A stretch of 64,000 nt of DNA from Dyadobacter beijingensis DSM 21582 (GTDB lineage: Bacteria; Bacteroidota; Bacteroidia; Cytophagales; Spirosomataceae), in NCBI RefSeq assembly GCF_000382205.1, contig NZ_KB907786.1:1178001-1242000 (forward strand). Reading direction: 5' to 3'. Below the pieces are notes generated by a model. The model had not been told where the DNA came from. It ran no database searches and saw only the letters and a list, made by a program, of their open reading frames with translations. Positions 17,332 through 26,864 of this stretch are shown here, piece by piece. Each line of letters starts with the position of its first letter. Positions within the stretch are counted from its first letter, which is position 1. Made by a program: the position numbers and the translations under genes.

Positions 17332-18126
17332 GTGAAATCATATCAGCATTTTCTTCGATTAGTCGCGTGCTGTATCGTGTGCCTGGCATATGGCATGCCC
17401 GCCAGCGGACAGATCACGCCCTACATTCCTCCGGCACAGCAGACGGCCGATGAGCTGTTGGCCAAAACGCAGGGGGGATACTATACGAAACGCTTCGTAA
17501 CCGAGTATGCGCTCTCGGCGGATCCTTGCAACAAAACGTTGTGCGACTGGCAAGGGCCCATGCCCGTTACGCTTGTGACCTTCACCGGCCAGCGCGTCGA
17601 TGCCACTACGGTAGATTTGTTTTGGGAAACGAGCGAGGAGGTGAACAACGACCATTTCCTCATCGAGCGCACCCTCAATCCCGCCAAAGGCTTCGAAACC
17701 GTGGCGAAGGTGAAAGGAGCAGGCTCCACGCGCACGACCATGCGCTACCAGGCCCGCGATCTGAACGACTTCGATGTGTATACCTATTACCGCCTGAAAC
17801 AGGTGGATGCGGACAGCACTTTCGAATATAGCTCCATTATCGCCGTCAAAGGTAACGACGCGTTTTTCACCGTCACCGCCTTCCCGAACCCCGGCCGTTA
17901 CCAGGACCTGACTTTCAAGGTGACCGGCCTCCGCAATGCCGAACAGCTCGCTATCGCGGTTTACGACGTGCAGGGTAAGGCGGTTTACCAAAACGATAAC
18001 TACCTGCTGGCCTCGCAGGAACAGGCCGTGAAAGCCATTCTGCCAGATTTGCCGCCCGGTAAATACAGTATTAAGATCAACAGCAAGAACCGCGAGGCGG
18101 TTACCTCGTTCGTGGTCGTTCCCTGA
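17332..18126 (+). CDS. Secreted protein with fibronectin-like region and T9SS-type C-terminus
   Basis: A 264-residue exported protein with a GTG start at 17332, only 12 bp after the Hcp-like gene. Residues 1-27 are a signal peptide (CCIVCLAYGMPASGQ). About residues 75-175 form the LITFTGQ...WETSEEVNNDHFLIERT module that often precedes T9SS sorting domains. The C-terminal 75 residues (from VTAFPNPGRYQDL) look like a T9SS type A sorting domain ending in SFVVVP. It seems to consist of little more than the sorting module and a short N-terminal part, so it may be a small surface partner of the Hcp-like protein. A strong hairpin follows the stop. Confidence 0.8.
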   Translation: MKSYQHFLRLVACCIVCLAYGMPASGQITPYIPPAQQTADELLAKTQGGYYTKRFVTEYALSADPCNKTLCDWQGPMPVTLVTFTGQRVDATTVDLFWETSEEVNNDHFLIERTLNPAKGFETVAKVKGAGSTRTTMRYQARDLNDFDVYTYYRLKQVDADSTFEYSSIIAVKGNDAFFTVTAFPNPGRYQDLTFKVTGLRNAEQLAIAVYDVQGKAVYQNDNYLLASQEQAVKAILPDLPPGKYSIKINSKNREAVTSFVVVP

Positions 18127-18131
18127 ATGCA

Positions 18132-18165
18132 GCGGCGTTCGGCCCTTACCATGTCCGGACGCCGC
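18132..18165 (+). terminator. Hairpin after the hcp-like/T9SS pair
   Basis: An 11-bp stem GCGGCGTTCGG / CCGGACGCCGC (one G-T wobble) with a 12-nt loop, starting 6 bp after the stop codon. No T-run follows, so it may act as a transcript 3'-end or a weak terminator. Confidence 0.5.
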
Positions 18166-18254
18166 CTTACCTCGCTGCACATTGACCTGCTGCAAAAAAG
18201 TAGAACCCTATCGTTTTGACCTTTCGGTAGATACGTCAATCCACGAGGTCGCGC

Positions 18255-21200
18255 ATGAAGGAGCTGGCTTTTTTGAGGTACGGGAAAATTGCCGTGGGTA
18301 GCTGCCTGCTGTGGCTGCTCGGCTGCGGGGTGGAAAAACCGAAGGAGGTAGCGCTCGCGATGCAGGACATCCCGGAAGAGGTGGACTTCAATTACGACGT
18401 CAAACCGATCCTTTCCGACAAATGCTTTGCCTGCCACGGCCCCGACGCGAAAAAGCAGAAGGCCGGGCTGCGGCTCGATACCGAAGAGGGTGCTTACAAG
18501 GCATTGAAAGATGCCGAAGGGCGTCACGCCATCGTCCCGGGCGACCTGGCCGGGAGCGAAATGTACACCCGCCTCGTGAGCCAGGACCCGAAGCTGAAAA
18601 TGCCGCCGCCGGCATCCAATCTGGCACTGTCGGTCAGGGAAATAGCCGTGCTCACCCGCTGGATCGAGCAGGGCGCGGCGTACAAGCCGCACTGGTCTTT
18701 TATCAAACCTGAAAAATCCGAACTTCCCCGGCCGGAGCTCACAGGCTGGGCCCGGACGCCGATCGACCGTTTCGTGCTCGAAAGGCTGGAAAAGGAAAAG
18801 CTGAAACCTTCGCCGGAAGCCAGCCGCGAAGACCTCATCCGCCGCGCCAGCTTCGACCTCACCGGCCTGCCGCCGACGCTCGCCGAAATTGACGCATTCG
18901 TGGCCGACAAATCTCCCGACGCGTACGCCCGCCTCCTCGATCGCCTCCTGCAATCTCCCGCTTACGGCGAAAGGATGGCGAGCGAATGGCTCGACGTGGC
19001 CCGCTATGCCGACAGCGACGGCTATCTCGACGACAAGCACCGCGATTTCTCCCCCTGGCGCGACTGGGTAATCGGTGCATTCAATCGCAATATTCCTTAT
19101 AACCGCTTCATTACCATGCAGCTGGCGGGAGATCTGCTGCCGGCGAAAACGAAGGAAAGCATTCTGGCGACGGCATTCAACCGCCTTCACAAGAAGAGCT
19201 CGGAAGCCGGGATCGTTTTCGAGGAATACCGGGTAGAATACAACGCCGACCGTGTGCAAACGGTGGGGCAGGGGATTATGGGCCTTTCGGTGCAATGCGC
19301 CCGCTGCCACGACCACAAGTACGACCCTATCAGTCAGGAGGCGTATTACAAAATGTTCGGGCTTTTCAATAGTACCAACGAAACCGGCAGCCCCGTGTAC
19401 GGCCCCGACCAGACGCCTGGCCCGGCGATGCTGCTCACCGACCGCGAAAGTGAGGCGCTTTTGCAATTCTTCGACCGAAAAATCACCGGCTTCACAAACC
19501 GCCTTTCGCAGGTAAAAGCGGATTCCGAAGCTGATTTTAGAAACTGGCTCCACGCCGGAACGCTGACGGGAAAAACATTAGAAAAACAGGCAAATGCCGG
19601 TTTGGTAGCCCATTACCCGTTTGACAAATCCACAAATAGCGCCGACGGCAAAAGCACCACGCCCAATGCATTGGACAAATCGCAACCTGCCCAATGCACA
19701 GAACTCACCTTGAAACCCGGCATGAAAGGCAATGCGTATTTCGTGTCCGATTACAATTCGATCAAACTTGGGCATAATATTGGCTGGCACGAGCGTACCG
19801 AACCATTTTCCGTGGAGCTCTGGATCAAACCGAAGACGGTGTACCCCGACGCGGGCATTTTTTACCATTGCGAAGATTTGCGGCTGGGTTACAAAGGCTA
19901 TTCGTTACGCCTGTCCGACAATAAGTTACAATTCATCATCGCCCATTCCTATCCGCAGAACGCCATCCAGGTAAGCACGCTCGCCGCCGTGCCCGCGCAG
20001 CAATGGACGCAGGTAACGGTCACGTACGATGGTTCCAGCAAGGCAGCAGGCGCGAAGATTTATGTCAACGGCAAGCCAGCGCCGCGCAGTACCGATTATG
20101 ACAATCTGTACAAAGGGATTTTATTTGAAAAAGATATTCATACCTATGGTTTTCAGGGGTTTATGCTCGGGCAGCGGAATTTGCTCATTCCGTTTAAAGA
20201 GGGGGGGATCGATGAACTGAAAATCTACAACCAGGAACTGACGGCCCTCGAAGTGCTGCGTAACCACAGCCAGGCCGCTGCCGAAGCGGTGCTGACAACC
20301 CCGGACAGCCCTGCGAACACAGAAATGCTGCGGGACTTCTACCATGCCCACGACAACCCACGCTTGCGTGCGTGGCGAGACAGCCTGAAGGCCGGCATGG
20401 AAGCGCAGAACACAGTCATTAACCGCATTCCCGAAATCATGGTCATGGGCGACCTGCCCCAGCCGCGACCGACGTTCCTGCTCACGCGCGGCGCGTACAA
20501 TGCGCCTGCCCGGCGCGTGACGCCCGGTGCGCTGGAATCGGTGCTGCCGTTTGAAGGAAAATATCCGCAAAACAGGCTCGGCCTCGCGCAATGGCTGTCG
20601 AGCCGCGACAATCCGCTGACCGCCCGCGTATTCGTCAACCGCATCTGGCAAATGCATTTCGGCAACGGCATCGTGCGTTCCTCGGCCGATTTCGGCAACC
20701 AGGGTGACCTGCCCACGCACCCGCAGCTGCTCGACTGGCTGGCTGTCGATTTCATGGAATCCGGTTGGAATATCAAAAGGCTGCACAAGCTGATCATGCT
20801 ATCGGCAACTTATCGGCAAACATCCAAAATCACACCCGAGTTACTGGAAAAAGACCCCGTAAACCAGCTGCTGGCCCGCGGTGCGCGCTTCCGGTTTACA
20901 GCGGAAATGATCCGGGATAATTCGCTTTCCATCAGTGGATTATTGGTGCATAAAATAGGCGGCAAAAGCGTGTACCCTTACCAGCCCGCAGGCCTGTGGG
21001 ACGAGCTGAGCGATAAGGTGTGGCGGTACAAATACCACCAGGAGCCGGGCGAGGGGCTGTATCGCCGCAGCCTTTACACCATCTGGAAAAGGACCTCGCC
21101 GCCGCCTTCGATGCTCATCTTCGACGCCCCCGAACGGGGTGAATGCGTCGTGAAGCGCCGTTCTACGAGCACGCCGTTGCAGGCATTGGTCATGCTCAAC

Positions 21201-21518
21201 GACCCGCAATATGTGGAAGCCGCCAGAACATTGGCGGAACGCGTTTTGCATGCGTGCAAAAATAACGATACCGAGCCGACAAACCTCGTATTCAGGCTGG
21301 TAACCGGCCGCAGGCCCGACCGCAGGGAGCAGCGGATAATCGGCGATTTTTATGCGGGGGAGCTCAAACGTTTCCGCGCCCAGCCGGCGCAGGCGCTCGA
21401 ATATCTGCGTACAGGAGAGCGGCAATGGGACAGGGCGCTGAAACCGGAAGAAATCGCCGCGCTGGCCACCGTTTCCAACGCCATTATGAATACCGATGAA
21501 GGTTATACTCGCAAATAA
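18255..21518 (+). CDS. PSCyt1/DUF1549/LamG/DUF1553 surface protein
   Basis: A 1087-residue multi-domain protein of a type first noted in Planctomycetes. The N-terminus is a lipoprotein-like signal (SCLLWLLGC). Residues about 45-115 form the cytochrome-like PSCyt1 domain with heme motif CFACH at 57-61. Residues about 170-380 match DUF1549 (ending with a CARCHDHKYDPI segment). Residues about 440-680 form a LamG/concanavalin-like lectin domain (FSVELWIKPKT, then WTQVTVTYDG). Residues about 780-1060 match DUF1553 (NPLTARVFVNRIWQMHFG, then RRSLYTIWKRTSPPPSM). Such proteins occur next to DUF1501 proteins, as here (21 bp gap). Proposed roles are in oxidation of carbohydrates; the reaction is not established. 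Confidence 0.9.
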   Translation: MKELAFLRYGKIAVGSCLLWLLGCGVEKPKEVALAMQDIPEEVDFNYDVKPILSDKCFACHGPDAKKQKAGLRLDTEEGAYKALKDAEGRHAIVPGDLAGSEMYTRLVSQDPKLKMPPPASNLALSVREIAVLTRWIEQGAAYKPHWSFIKPEKSELPRPELTGWARTPIDRFVLERLEKEKLKPSPEASREDLIRRASFDLTGLPPTLAEIDAFVADKSPDAYARLLDRLLQSPAYGERMASEWLDVARYADSDGYLDDKHRDFSPWRDWVIGAFNRNIPYNRFITMQLAGDLLPAKTKESILATAFNRLHKKSSEAGIVFEEYRVEYNADRVQTVGQGIMGLSVQCARCHDHKYDPISQEAYYKMFGLFNSTNETGSPVYGPDQTPGPAMLLTDRESEALLQFFDRKITGFTNRLSQVKADSEADFRNWLHAGTLTGKTLEKQANAGLVAHYPFDKSTNSADGKSTTPNALDKSQPAQCTELTLKPGMKGNAYFVSDYNSIKLGHNIGWHERTEPFSVELWIKPKTVYPDAGIFYHCEDLRLGYKGYSLRLSDNKLQFIIAHSYPQNAIQVSTLAAVPAQQWTQVTVTYDGSSKAAGAKIYVNGKPAPRSTDYDNLYKGILFEKDIHTYGFQGFMLGQRNLLIPFKEGGIDELKIYNQELTALEVLRNHSQAAAEAVLTTPDSPANTEMLRDFYHAHDNPRLRAWRDSLKAGMEAQNTVINRIPEIMVMGDLPQPRPTFLLTRGAYNAPARRVTPGALESVLPFEGKYPQNRLGLAQWLSSRDNPLTARVFVNRIWQMHFGNGIVRSSADFGNQGDLPTHPQLLDWLAVDFMESGWNIKRLHKLIMLSATYRQTSKITPELLEKDPVNQLLARGARFRFTAEMIRDNSLSISGLLVHKIGGKSVYPYQPAGLWDELSDKVWRYKYHQEPGEGLYRRSLYTIWKRTSPPPSMLIFDAPERGECVVKRRSTSTPLQALVMLNDPQYVEAARTLAERVLHACKNNDTEPTNLVFRLVTGRRPDRREQRIIGDFYAGELKRFRAQPAQALEYLRTGERQWDRALKPEEIAALATVSNAIMNTDEGYTRK

Positions 21519-21539
21519 TGTGACGCTGAACCAGCCGCT

Positions 21540-22997
21540 ATGGAAGATCTGAAAAAGGTAATGACGCAACTGAACCGCCGCGACTTTCTGACCAAAGCCG
21601 GTCTGGGTTTCGGCTCCATCGCGCTGTCGAGCATTATGCAGGCAGGCGGGCGGGGCGCGGCTGGCAATGCGGAGGCAGCGGTCGCGCCGTTGGTGCGCGG
21701 GCCGCATTTTTCTCCCAAAGCCAAGCGCATTATCTACCTGTTCCAGAGCGGCGGGCCATCGCAGCTGGAAACCTTCGACTACAAGCCCGCATTGGCCAAA
21801 TGGCACGGGCAGGAGATCCCCGATTCCATTAAAGGTACCCAGCGTAATTCGGGTATGGTGGCGGGGCAATCCACATTCCCGCTCGTGAAATCGATTTATG
21901 ATTTTAAACAATACGGGCAGTCGGGTGCCTGGGTGAGCGAGCTGCTGCCCTACACGGCGGCGATCGTGGACGAGCTGTGCATTGTAAAATCGGTATATAC
22001 GGAGGCCATTAACCACGAGCCGGCGGTGATGTTCGTGCAAACCGGCTCCCAGCAAAGCGGACGGCCTTCTATGGGTTCCTGGCTGAGCTACGGTTTGGGC
22101 TCCGACAATGAGAACCTGCCGCATTTTATGGTCCTGATTTCCAAAGGCGTGAGCGGCGATCAGCCATTAAGTACCGCCGCCTGGGCGAACGGTTTCCTGG
22201 CATCCCACCACCAGGGCGTGCAGCTCCAGGCGGGGAAAGATCCCGTGCTGTACCTGCAAAATCCTTACGGCGTGCACAAGGAAGACCGCCGCCACGCGCT
22301 CGACCGCATCCGGGAGCTGAACGAGCACCAGTTTACCCTGTGGGGCGATCCCGAAATACAATCGAAGATTAGCCAGTATGAAATGGCTTACCGCATGCAA
22401 ACCTCCGTGCCCGATGCCGTAGACACCTCCGGTGAGCCCGATTATATCTACAAAATGTACGGCGAGGATGCCCGCAAGCCGGGTACCTTCGCCGCTAACT
22501 GTCTTTTGGCGAGACGAATGGCCGAACGCGACGTGAAATTTATCCAGCTCTACCACATGGGCTGGGACCAGCACGGCGATTTGCCTAAAAACATCGCAAA
22601 ACAGGCCCGTGACGTGGACCAGGCCTCGGCGGCCTTGGTGAAAGACCTCCAACAGCGTGGGCTACTGGAAGATACGCTCGTGGTTTGGGGCGGGGAATTC
22701 GGCCGTACCAGCTTCTCGCAGGGCAAGCTCACGGCGGATAATTACGGCCGCGACCATCACCCCGGCTGCTTTTCGATGTGGATGACGGGCGGGGGCATTA
22801 AAACCGGCCAGGTGTACGGCGAAACAGACGAGTTTAGCTACAATGTCGTCAAGGATGGCGTGCATGTGCATGATTTCCAGGCAACCTTGCTGCACCTATT
22901 TGGTCTCGACCATGAAAAACTGGTATTCAAGCACCAGGGGCGCCGCTACCGGCTGACCGACGTGCATGGTAAGGTGGTTAAGGGACTGATCGCCTAG
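21540..22997 (+). CDS. DUF1501 family protein with Tat-like signal
   Basis: A 485-residue protein of the DUF1501 family, which has a sulfatase/alkaline-phosphatase-like fold. The N-terminus has a twin-arginine-type signal (NRRDFLTKAGLGFGSIALSS). Family landmarks are FLFQSGGPSQLETFDYKP-like text near residue 65 (IYLFQSGGPSQLETFDYKP), HMGWDQHGDLP in the middle and VVWGGEFGRTSFSQG, then GRDHHPGCFSMWMTGGGI. It lies 21 bp after the DUF1549/DUF1553 gene and is its standard partner; the pair probably works in the same surface or periplasmic process. Function unproven. Confidence 0.92.
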   Translation: MEDLKKVMTQLNRRDFLTKAGLGFGSIALSSIMQAGGRGAAGNAEAAVAPLVRGPHFSPKAKRIIYLFQSGGPSQLETFDYKPALAKWHGQEIPDSIKGTQRNSGMVAGQSTFPLVKSIYDFKQYGQSGAWVSELLPYTAAIVDELCIVKSVYTEAINHEPAVMFVQTGSQQSGRPSMGSWLSYGLGSDNENLPHFMVLISKGVSGDQPLSTAAWANGFLASHHQGVQLQAGKDPVLYLQNPYGVHKEDRRHALDRIRELNEHQFTLWGDPEIQSKISQYEMAYRMQTSVPDAVDTSGEPDYIYKMYGEDARKPGTFAANCLLARRMAERDVKFIQLYHMGWDQHGDLPKNIAKQARDVDQASAALVKDLQQRGLLEDTLVVWGGEFGRTSFSQGKLTADNYGRDHHPGCFSMWMTGGGIKTGQVYGETDEFSYNVVKDGVHVHDFQATLLHLFGLDHEKLVFKHQGRRYRLTDVHGKVVKGLIA

Positions 22998-23083
22998 GGG
23001 GTGCCGCAGGCCATTATTCCCCACCAAATTCCAGTATAACCACGCCGGGGAATGCTTCAAAAGGCATACTACCTACCGAAACG

Positions 23084-24733
23084 ATGAAACCGACGCCTAC
23101 CTCCCTCGCCCTGGCCACGATGACCGTGCTGGGCAGCCATTTGCTATTTGCGCAAAATACTTCCGTTAAAATTTCAAAACGTTATCTGAACCTGCCTGTG
23201 TCCCAGTCCGATGACCGCGGTACGATGCAGTTCAAGGTCAATGGTAATCCGGAACGGTCGTTCAAAATAAGGCTGGCATCCGGCAAGCCCGACTATTGGG
23301 TGTTTTGCGACGTCAGCGCGTGGCAGGGACAGACAATCGATATTAACTTCGACGGAAAGACGGACGGCCTGACGAAAATTTACCAGGACGACCGCATTGC
23401 CGGTGAGGACTCGATGTACCGCGAGCGCAACCGGCCGCAATACCATTTTACCACCCGCCGCGGCTGGATCAACGATCCGAATGGGATGATTTTCTACGAA
23501 GGCGAATACCACCTTTTTTACCAGCATAACCCCTACGAGCGCGAGTGGGAAAATATGTCGTGGGGCCATGCCGTGAGCAAGGATATGGTGCATTGGGAAG
23601 AGCTGCCGACGGCGTTATCGCCCGACAAAATGGGAACGATGTTCTCCGGCTCGACGATCATCGACTATGATAATACAGCGGGTTTCAACAAGGGTAATAC
23701 ACCGGCGATGATCGCCTTTTTTACCGTGGATAACCCTGAAAAACAGGTGCAATGCATGGCTTACAGCCTTGATAAGGGTCGTACCTGGACGAAGTACGAC
23801 AAGAACCCGCTCATCGATTCCAAAGCCAAATGGAACAGCAAGGATACCCGCGACCCGCGCGTGTTCTGGTACAAACCCGGCAAGCATTGGGTGATGGTGC
23901 TCAACGAGCGCGACGGCCATTCGATTTACACCTCCCAAAACCTGAAAGAATGGCAATTCCAGAGCCATCTGACGGGCTTCTGGGAATGCCCCGACCTGTT
24001 TGAACTGCCGGTGGACGGCGACAAAAGCAAAACGAAATGGGTAATGTACGGCGCGTCGGCCAGCTATATGATCGGGACGTTTGACGGAAAGACTTTTAAA
24101 CCCGAATCGGGCAAGCATTACTATACGACGGGCAGCATTTACGCGGCGCAAACTTTCGCCAATATGCCGGAATCCGACCCGCGCCGCATTCAGATCGGCT
24201 GGGGAAGGGTGAGCCATCCGGGCATGCCTTTCAACGGCATGATGCTCCTGCCCGCCGAGCTGCGGCTGCGCACGACCAAAAACGGCGTGCGGCTTGTGAG
24301 CCAGCCCGTGAAGGAAACGGAGCCGCTGTTTACCACCTCCGGTAAATGGACGGCACTATCCGCCGACGACGCCAATGCGAAACTGAAATCCCTGCCTTCG
24401 CTCGACCAGTTCCGCATCAAAACGACTATCAAACTCTCGCACGCCACGAGCGCGGGCTTGTCGCTGCTCGGCCAGCGCATTCTGGATTACGATATGAATT
24501 CCAATCTCGTCAACGGCGTGTTCTATTCGCCCGAGGATATGACGAGCATGGAAGTAACCGCCGACATTTACGTCGACCGCACTTCGGTGGAGGTTTTCAT
24601 TGACAACGGCGCTTATTCGTATTCATTCCAGCGAAAGCCCAATGCGGATTCAAAAGACGGGCTGCTGTTCTGGGGCAACCGCATCGATGTGAAAAGCCTG
24701 GAAATTTTTACAGCAAAATCCGCCTGGAAATAG
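23084..24733 (+). CDS. Glycoside hydrolase family 32, exported fructan hydrolase (levanase/inulinase type)
   Basis: A 549-residue secreted enzyme. Residues 1-23 are a signal peptide (LGSHLLFAQ). Residues about 25-110 form the small N-terminal domain found in Bacteroidota GH32 enzymes. The five-blade propeller follows with the nucleophile motif WINDPNG (Asp131), the transition-state motif RDPRVFW and the acid/base motif FWECPDLFELP. The C-terminal beta-sandwich contains the DRTSVEVFIDNGAYSYSF signature. It should hydrolyse beta-fructans (levan or inulin) or sucrose outside the cytoplasm. It has no SusC/SusD or fructokinase neighbour, so it stands alone. The stop is 2 bp from the convergent antiporter gene. 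Confidence 0.95.
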   Translation: MKPTPTSLALATMTVLGSHLLFAQNTSVKISKRYLNLPVSQSDDRGTMQFKVNGNPERSFKIRLASGKPDYWVFCDVSAWQGQTIDINFDGKTDGLTKIYQDDRIAGEDSMYRERNRPQYHFTTRRGWINDPNGMIFYEGEYHLFYQHNPYEREWENMSWGHAVSKDMVHWEELPTALSPDKMGTMFSGSTIIDYDNTAGFNKGNTPAMIAFFTVDNPEKQVQCMAYSLDKGRTWTKYDKNPLIDSKAKWNSKDTRDPRVFWYKPGKHWVMVLNERDGHSIYTSQNLKEWQFQSHLTGFWECPDLFELPVDGDKSKTKWVMYGASASYMIGTFDGKTFKPESGKHYYTTGSIYAAQTFANMPESDPRRIQIGWGRVSHPGMPFNGMMLLPAELRLRTTKNGVRLVSQPVKETEPLFTTSGKWTALSADDANAKLKSLPSLDQFRIKTTIKLSHATSAGLSLLGQRILDYDMNSNLVNGVFYSPEDMTSMEVTADIYVDRTSVEVFIDNGAYSYSFQRKPNADSKDGLLFWGNRIDVKSLEIFTAKSAWK

Positions 24734-24735
24734 CA

Positions 24736-26862
24736 TTAGCCCGGGAAAATCTTCCCGATGATCTTTCCGATTTCAATGAAGTCGTCGTGGTTGCTCACGG
24801 ACCTGCGTTCGGTCTGGTCGTCGTCCTGCTGTGAGAACGGGTATATGAGCAGGAAGTTGTTTTCCTGTGAATGCCGGTTCAGGAAGTCAGGGATCGCGCC
24901 CATTTGGGGGAAGTAGGAAGCCATCCCGCGTTTGGCCATGAAGATGATCAGGCCTTCGTCGGCGGTGAGCTGCATAGCCGCTTCTTCACCCTCCCGCCAG
25001 TTGCCGATCGTGTGTAAGGTGGCCTCGATGCTCGATTTTGCCAGTACGCGTCGGAGAATGCGGGTCATGGAGTCGTTGCCGTAAAAATGCATTTCGGAAC
25101 CGGAATTTTTGGCGATGTTCCATACGCGGAGCAATGCGTGGAAGAAACCCGGCTCGCGGTCGGCCCGGGCGGGAATGAGCACTACATAGCGTTTGACGGT
25201 GGAAATAGGCTGCGCCGCATGGTAAATCAGCGTGTTCACATTGTCGTTTTGCAAATAACCATTGTACAGGTTGTACACAAACGAAGGCGTGAAACCTTTT
25301 TCTTCCTGCAATCCGATCAGGAGGTCGGTAATGCGCTGCTCTTTGATCACGTTGCTGATGCCGCTGGCCACGTCCTGGTCGTAACGGGTGACCTGCCGGA
25401 TGGCTACATCTGCCGCCGCAGCCGTATCGAGCGCGATGCGCAGCGTTTTCTCTGCATTTTTCACCGACGATTCGTTCTTGTCGTCATTCACGACATTCAG
25501 CGCGAACAGCCGGTTCTCGTTATGACCGGCCTTGATGAGCAGGCTCAGGTTTACCAGTTTTTCAACCGTTTCTTCGTAATTGACGGCGATCAATATGCTT
25601 TCGCTTTCAGGGTTAATGCCCGAAGCCGTGTCTTCGCGGTCGGCCTCGGCGATCTTTTCCCCGCTGGACATCGATACGAAAGAAGAAATGGTACAGGAAA
25701 TGAGAATAAGCAAAATGCTGCCATTCAGCACGTGTTCGCTCAAAAGCCGCACCGGCTCGCCCGCCGCTGTTTCGGAAATGACAATGTTATACCCCACCAT
25801 CACCGCCGCCAGCGTAGCCGCCGCCGAGGCCGAGCTGAGCCCGAAAATGAGCGTACCTTCGTCTTTGGTAAGCTTAAATGTTTTTTGGGTAAAAACCGCC
25901 GCCAGGTACTTGCCGCCGATCGAGGCCACGAGCATTACCGCCGCTACGCCCACCGTTTCCCAGCTTTTGACAATCACCTTGAAGTCGATGAGCATGCCCA
26001 CGCTGATCAGGAAAAAGGGAATGAAAATGGCATTACCCACAAATTCGACGCGGTTCATGAGCGACGATGAATGCGGGATGAGCCTGTTGAGTGCCAGGCC
26101 GGCAAAGAATGCGCCGATAATGGCTTCGATCCCCGCGAGCTCGGCCAAAACCGCAGCCAGGTAAATCATTACGAGCACAAAAATGTACTGCGATATTTTA
26201 TCGCCCACCCGTTTGAAAAACCACCTTCCAATAATCGGAAATATAAACAGCACCACGAGGCTGAATGCCAGCACCGACACGATGAGCCGGATCCAAAAAG
26301 CACTGTCGACCTCGCCTTGCGTCATGCCCACCACCACGGCGAGCACGAGCAGCGAGAGAACGTCGGTAAGCATGGTGCCGCCCACGGTAATGTTCACCGA
26401 GAGGTTTTTGGCAATGCCCAGCTTGCTCACGAGCGGGTACGCGATGAGCGTGTGCGAGGAAAAAAGGCTGGCAAAAAGCACGCTGGTGAGCATGGAGAAA
26501 TGCAGCACGTAATAGCCGCCTATGAGCCCGAGAATGAACGGAATGGCAAAGGTATAGGCCGTAAAACCAATGCTTTTCCACTTGTTCTTTTTGAAATCGC
26601 CCATATCGATTTCCAGACCGGCCAGGAACATGATGTAGAGCAGGCCTGTGGTGCCGGTCACTACCACGCTGCTGTCGCGGGCCAGGAGGTTCAGGCCGTT
26701 GGGCCCCACGATCGCCCCGGCGATGAGCAGCCCGAGCAAATGCGGCACCTTGATTTTGTTGAGCAGCAGGGGCGCGCCGAGGATGATGATCAGTTCGATG
26801 AGGAATTTCAGTACCGGGTCTTCGATAGGCAGGGTACTGATATGAATGTTCAGTAAATGCAT
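24736..26862 (-). CDS. CPA2-type cation:proton antiporter with cytoplasmic USP domains
   Basis: A 708-residue inner-membrane protein. Residues about 10-400 hold some 12 membrane helices of the Na+(K+)/H+ exchanger fold (PHLLGLLIAGAIVGPNGLNL near the start, FLAGLEIDM, SSHTLIAYPLVSKLGI, GGTMLTDVLSLLVLA, GIEAIIGAFFAGLALNRLIP). Residues about 430-700 are soluble and look like two universal-stress-protein domains, probably regulatory. It exchanges a monovalent cation for protons. The lipoprotein gene lies just upstream on the same strand with 2 bp between, so they form an operon. Confidence 0.92.
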   Translation of the reverse strand: MHLLNIHISTLPIEDPVLKFLIELIIILGAPLLLNKIKVPHLLGLLIAGAIVGPNGLNLLARDSSVVVTGTTGLLYIMFLAGLEIDMGDFKKNKWKSIGFTAYTFAIPFILGLIGGYYVLHFSMLTSVLFASLFSSHTLIAYPLVSKLGIAKNLSVNITVGGTMLTDVLSLLVLAVVVGMTQGEVDSAFWIRLIVSVLAFSLVVLFIFPIIGRWFFKRVGDKISQYIFVLVMIYLAAVLAELAGIEAIIGAFFAGLALNRLIPHSSSLMNRVEFVGNAIFIPFFLISVGMLIDFKVIVKSWETVGVAAVMLVASIGGKYLAAVFTQKTFKLTKDEGTLIFGLSSASAAATLAAVMVGYNIVISETAAGEPVRLLSEHVLNGSILLILISCTISSFVSMSSGEKIAEADREDTASGINPESESILIAVNYEETVEKLVNLSLLIKAGHNENRLFALNVVNDDKNESSVKNAEKTLRIALDTAAAADVAIRQVTRYDQDVASGISNVIKEQRITDLLIGLQEEKGFTPSFVYNLYNGYLQNDNVNTLIYHAAQPISTVKRYVVLIPARADREPGFFHALLRVWNIAKNSGSEMHFYGNDSMTRILRRVLAKSSIEATLHTIGNWREGEEAAMQLTADEGLIIFMAKRGMASYFPQMGAIPDFLNRHSQENNFLLIYPFSQQDDDQTERRSVSNHDDFIEIGKIIGKIFPG

Positions 26863-26864
26863 GG

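Noticed and set aside
18000-19553. 517-codon minus-strand frame across the T9SS gene end and the DUF1549 gene
   Set aside because: It overlaps two well-supported plus-strand genes and their spacer; no signal, domain or start context supports it.
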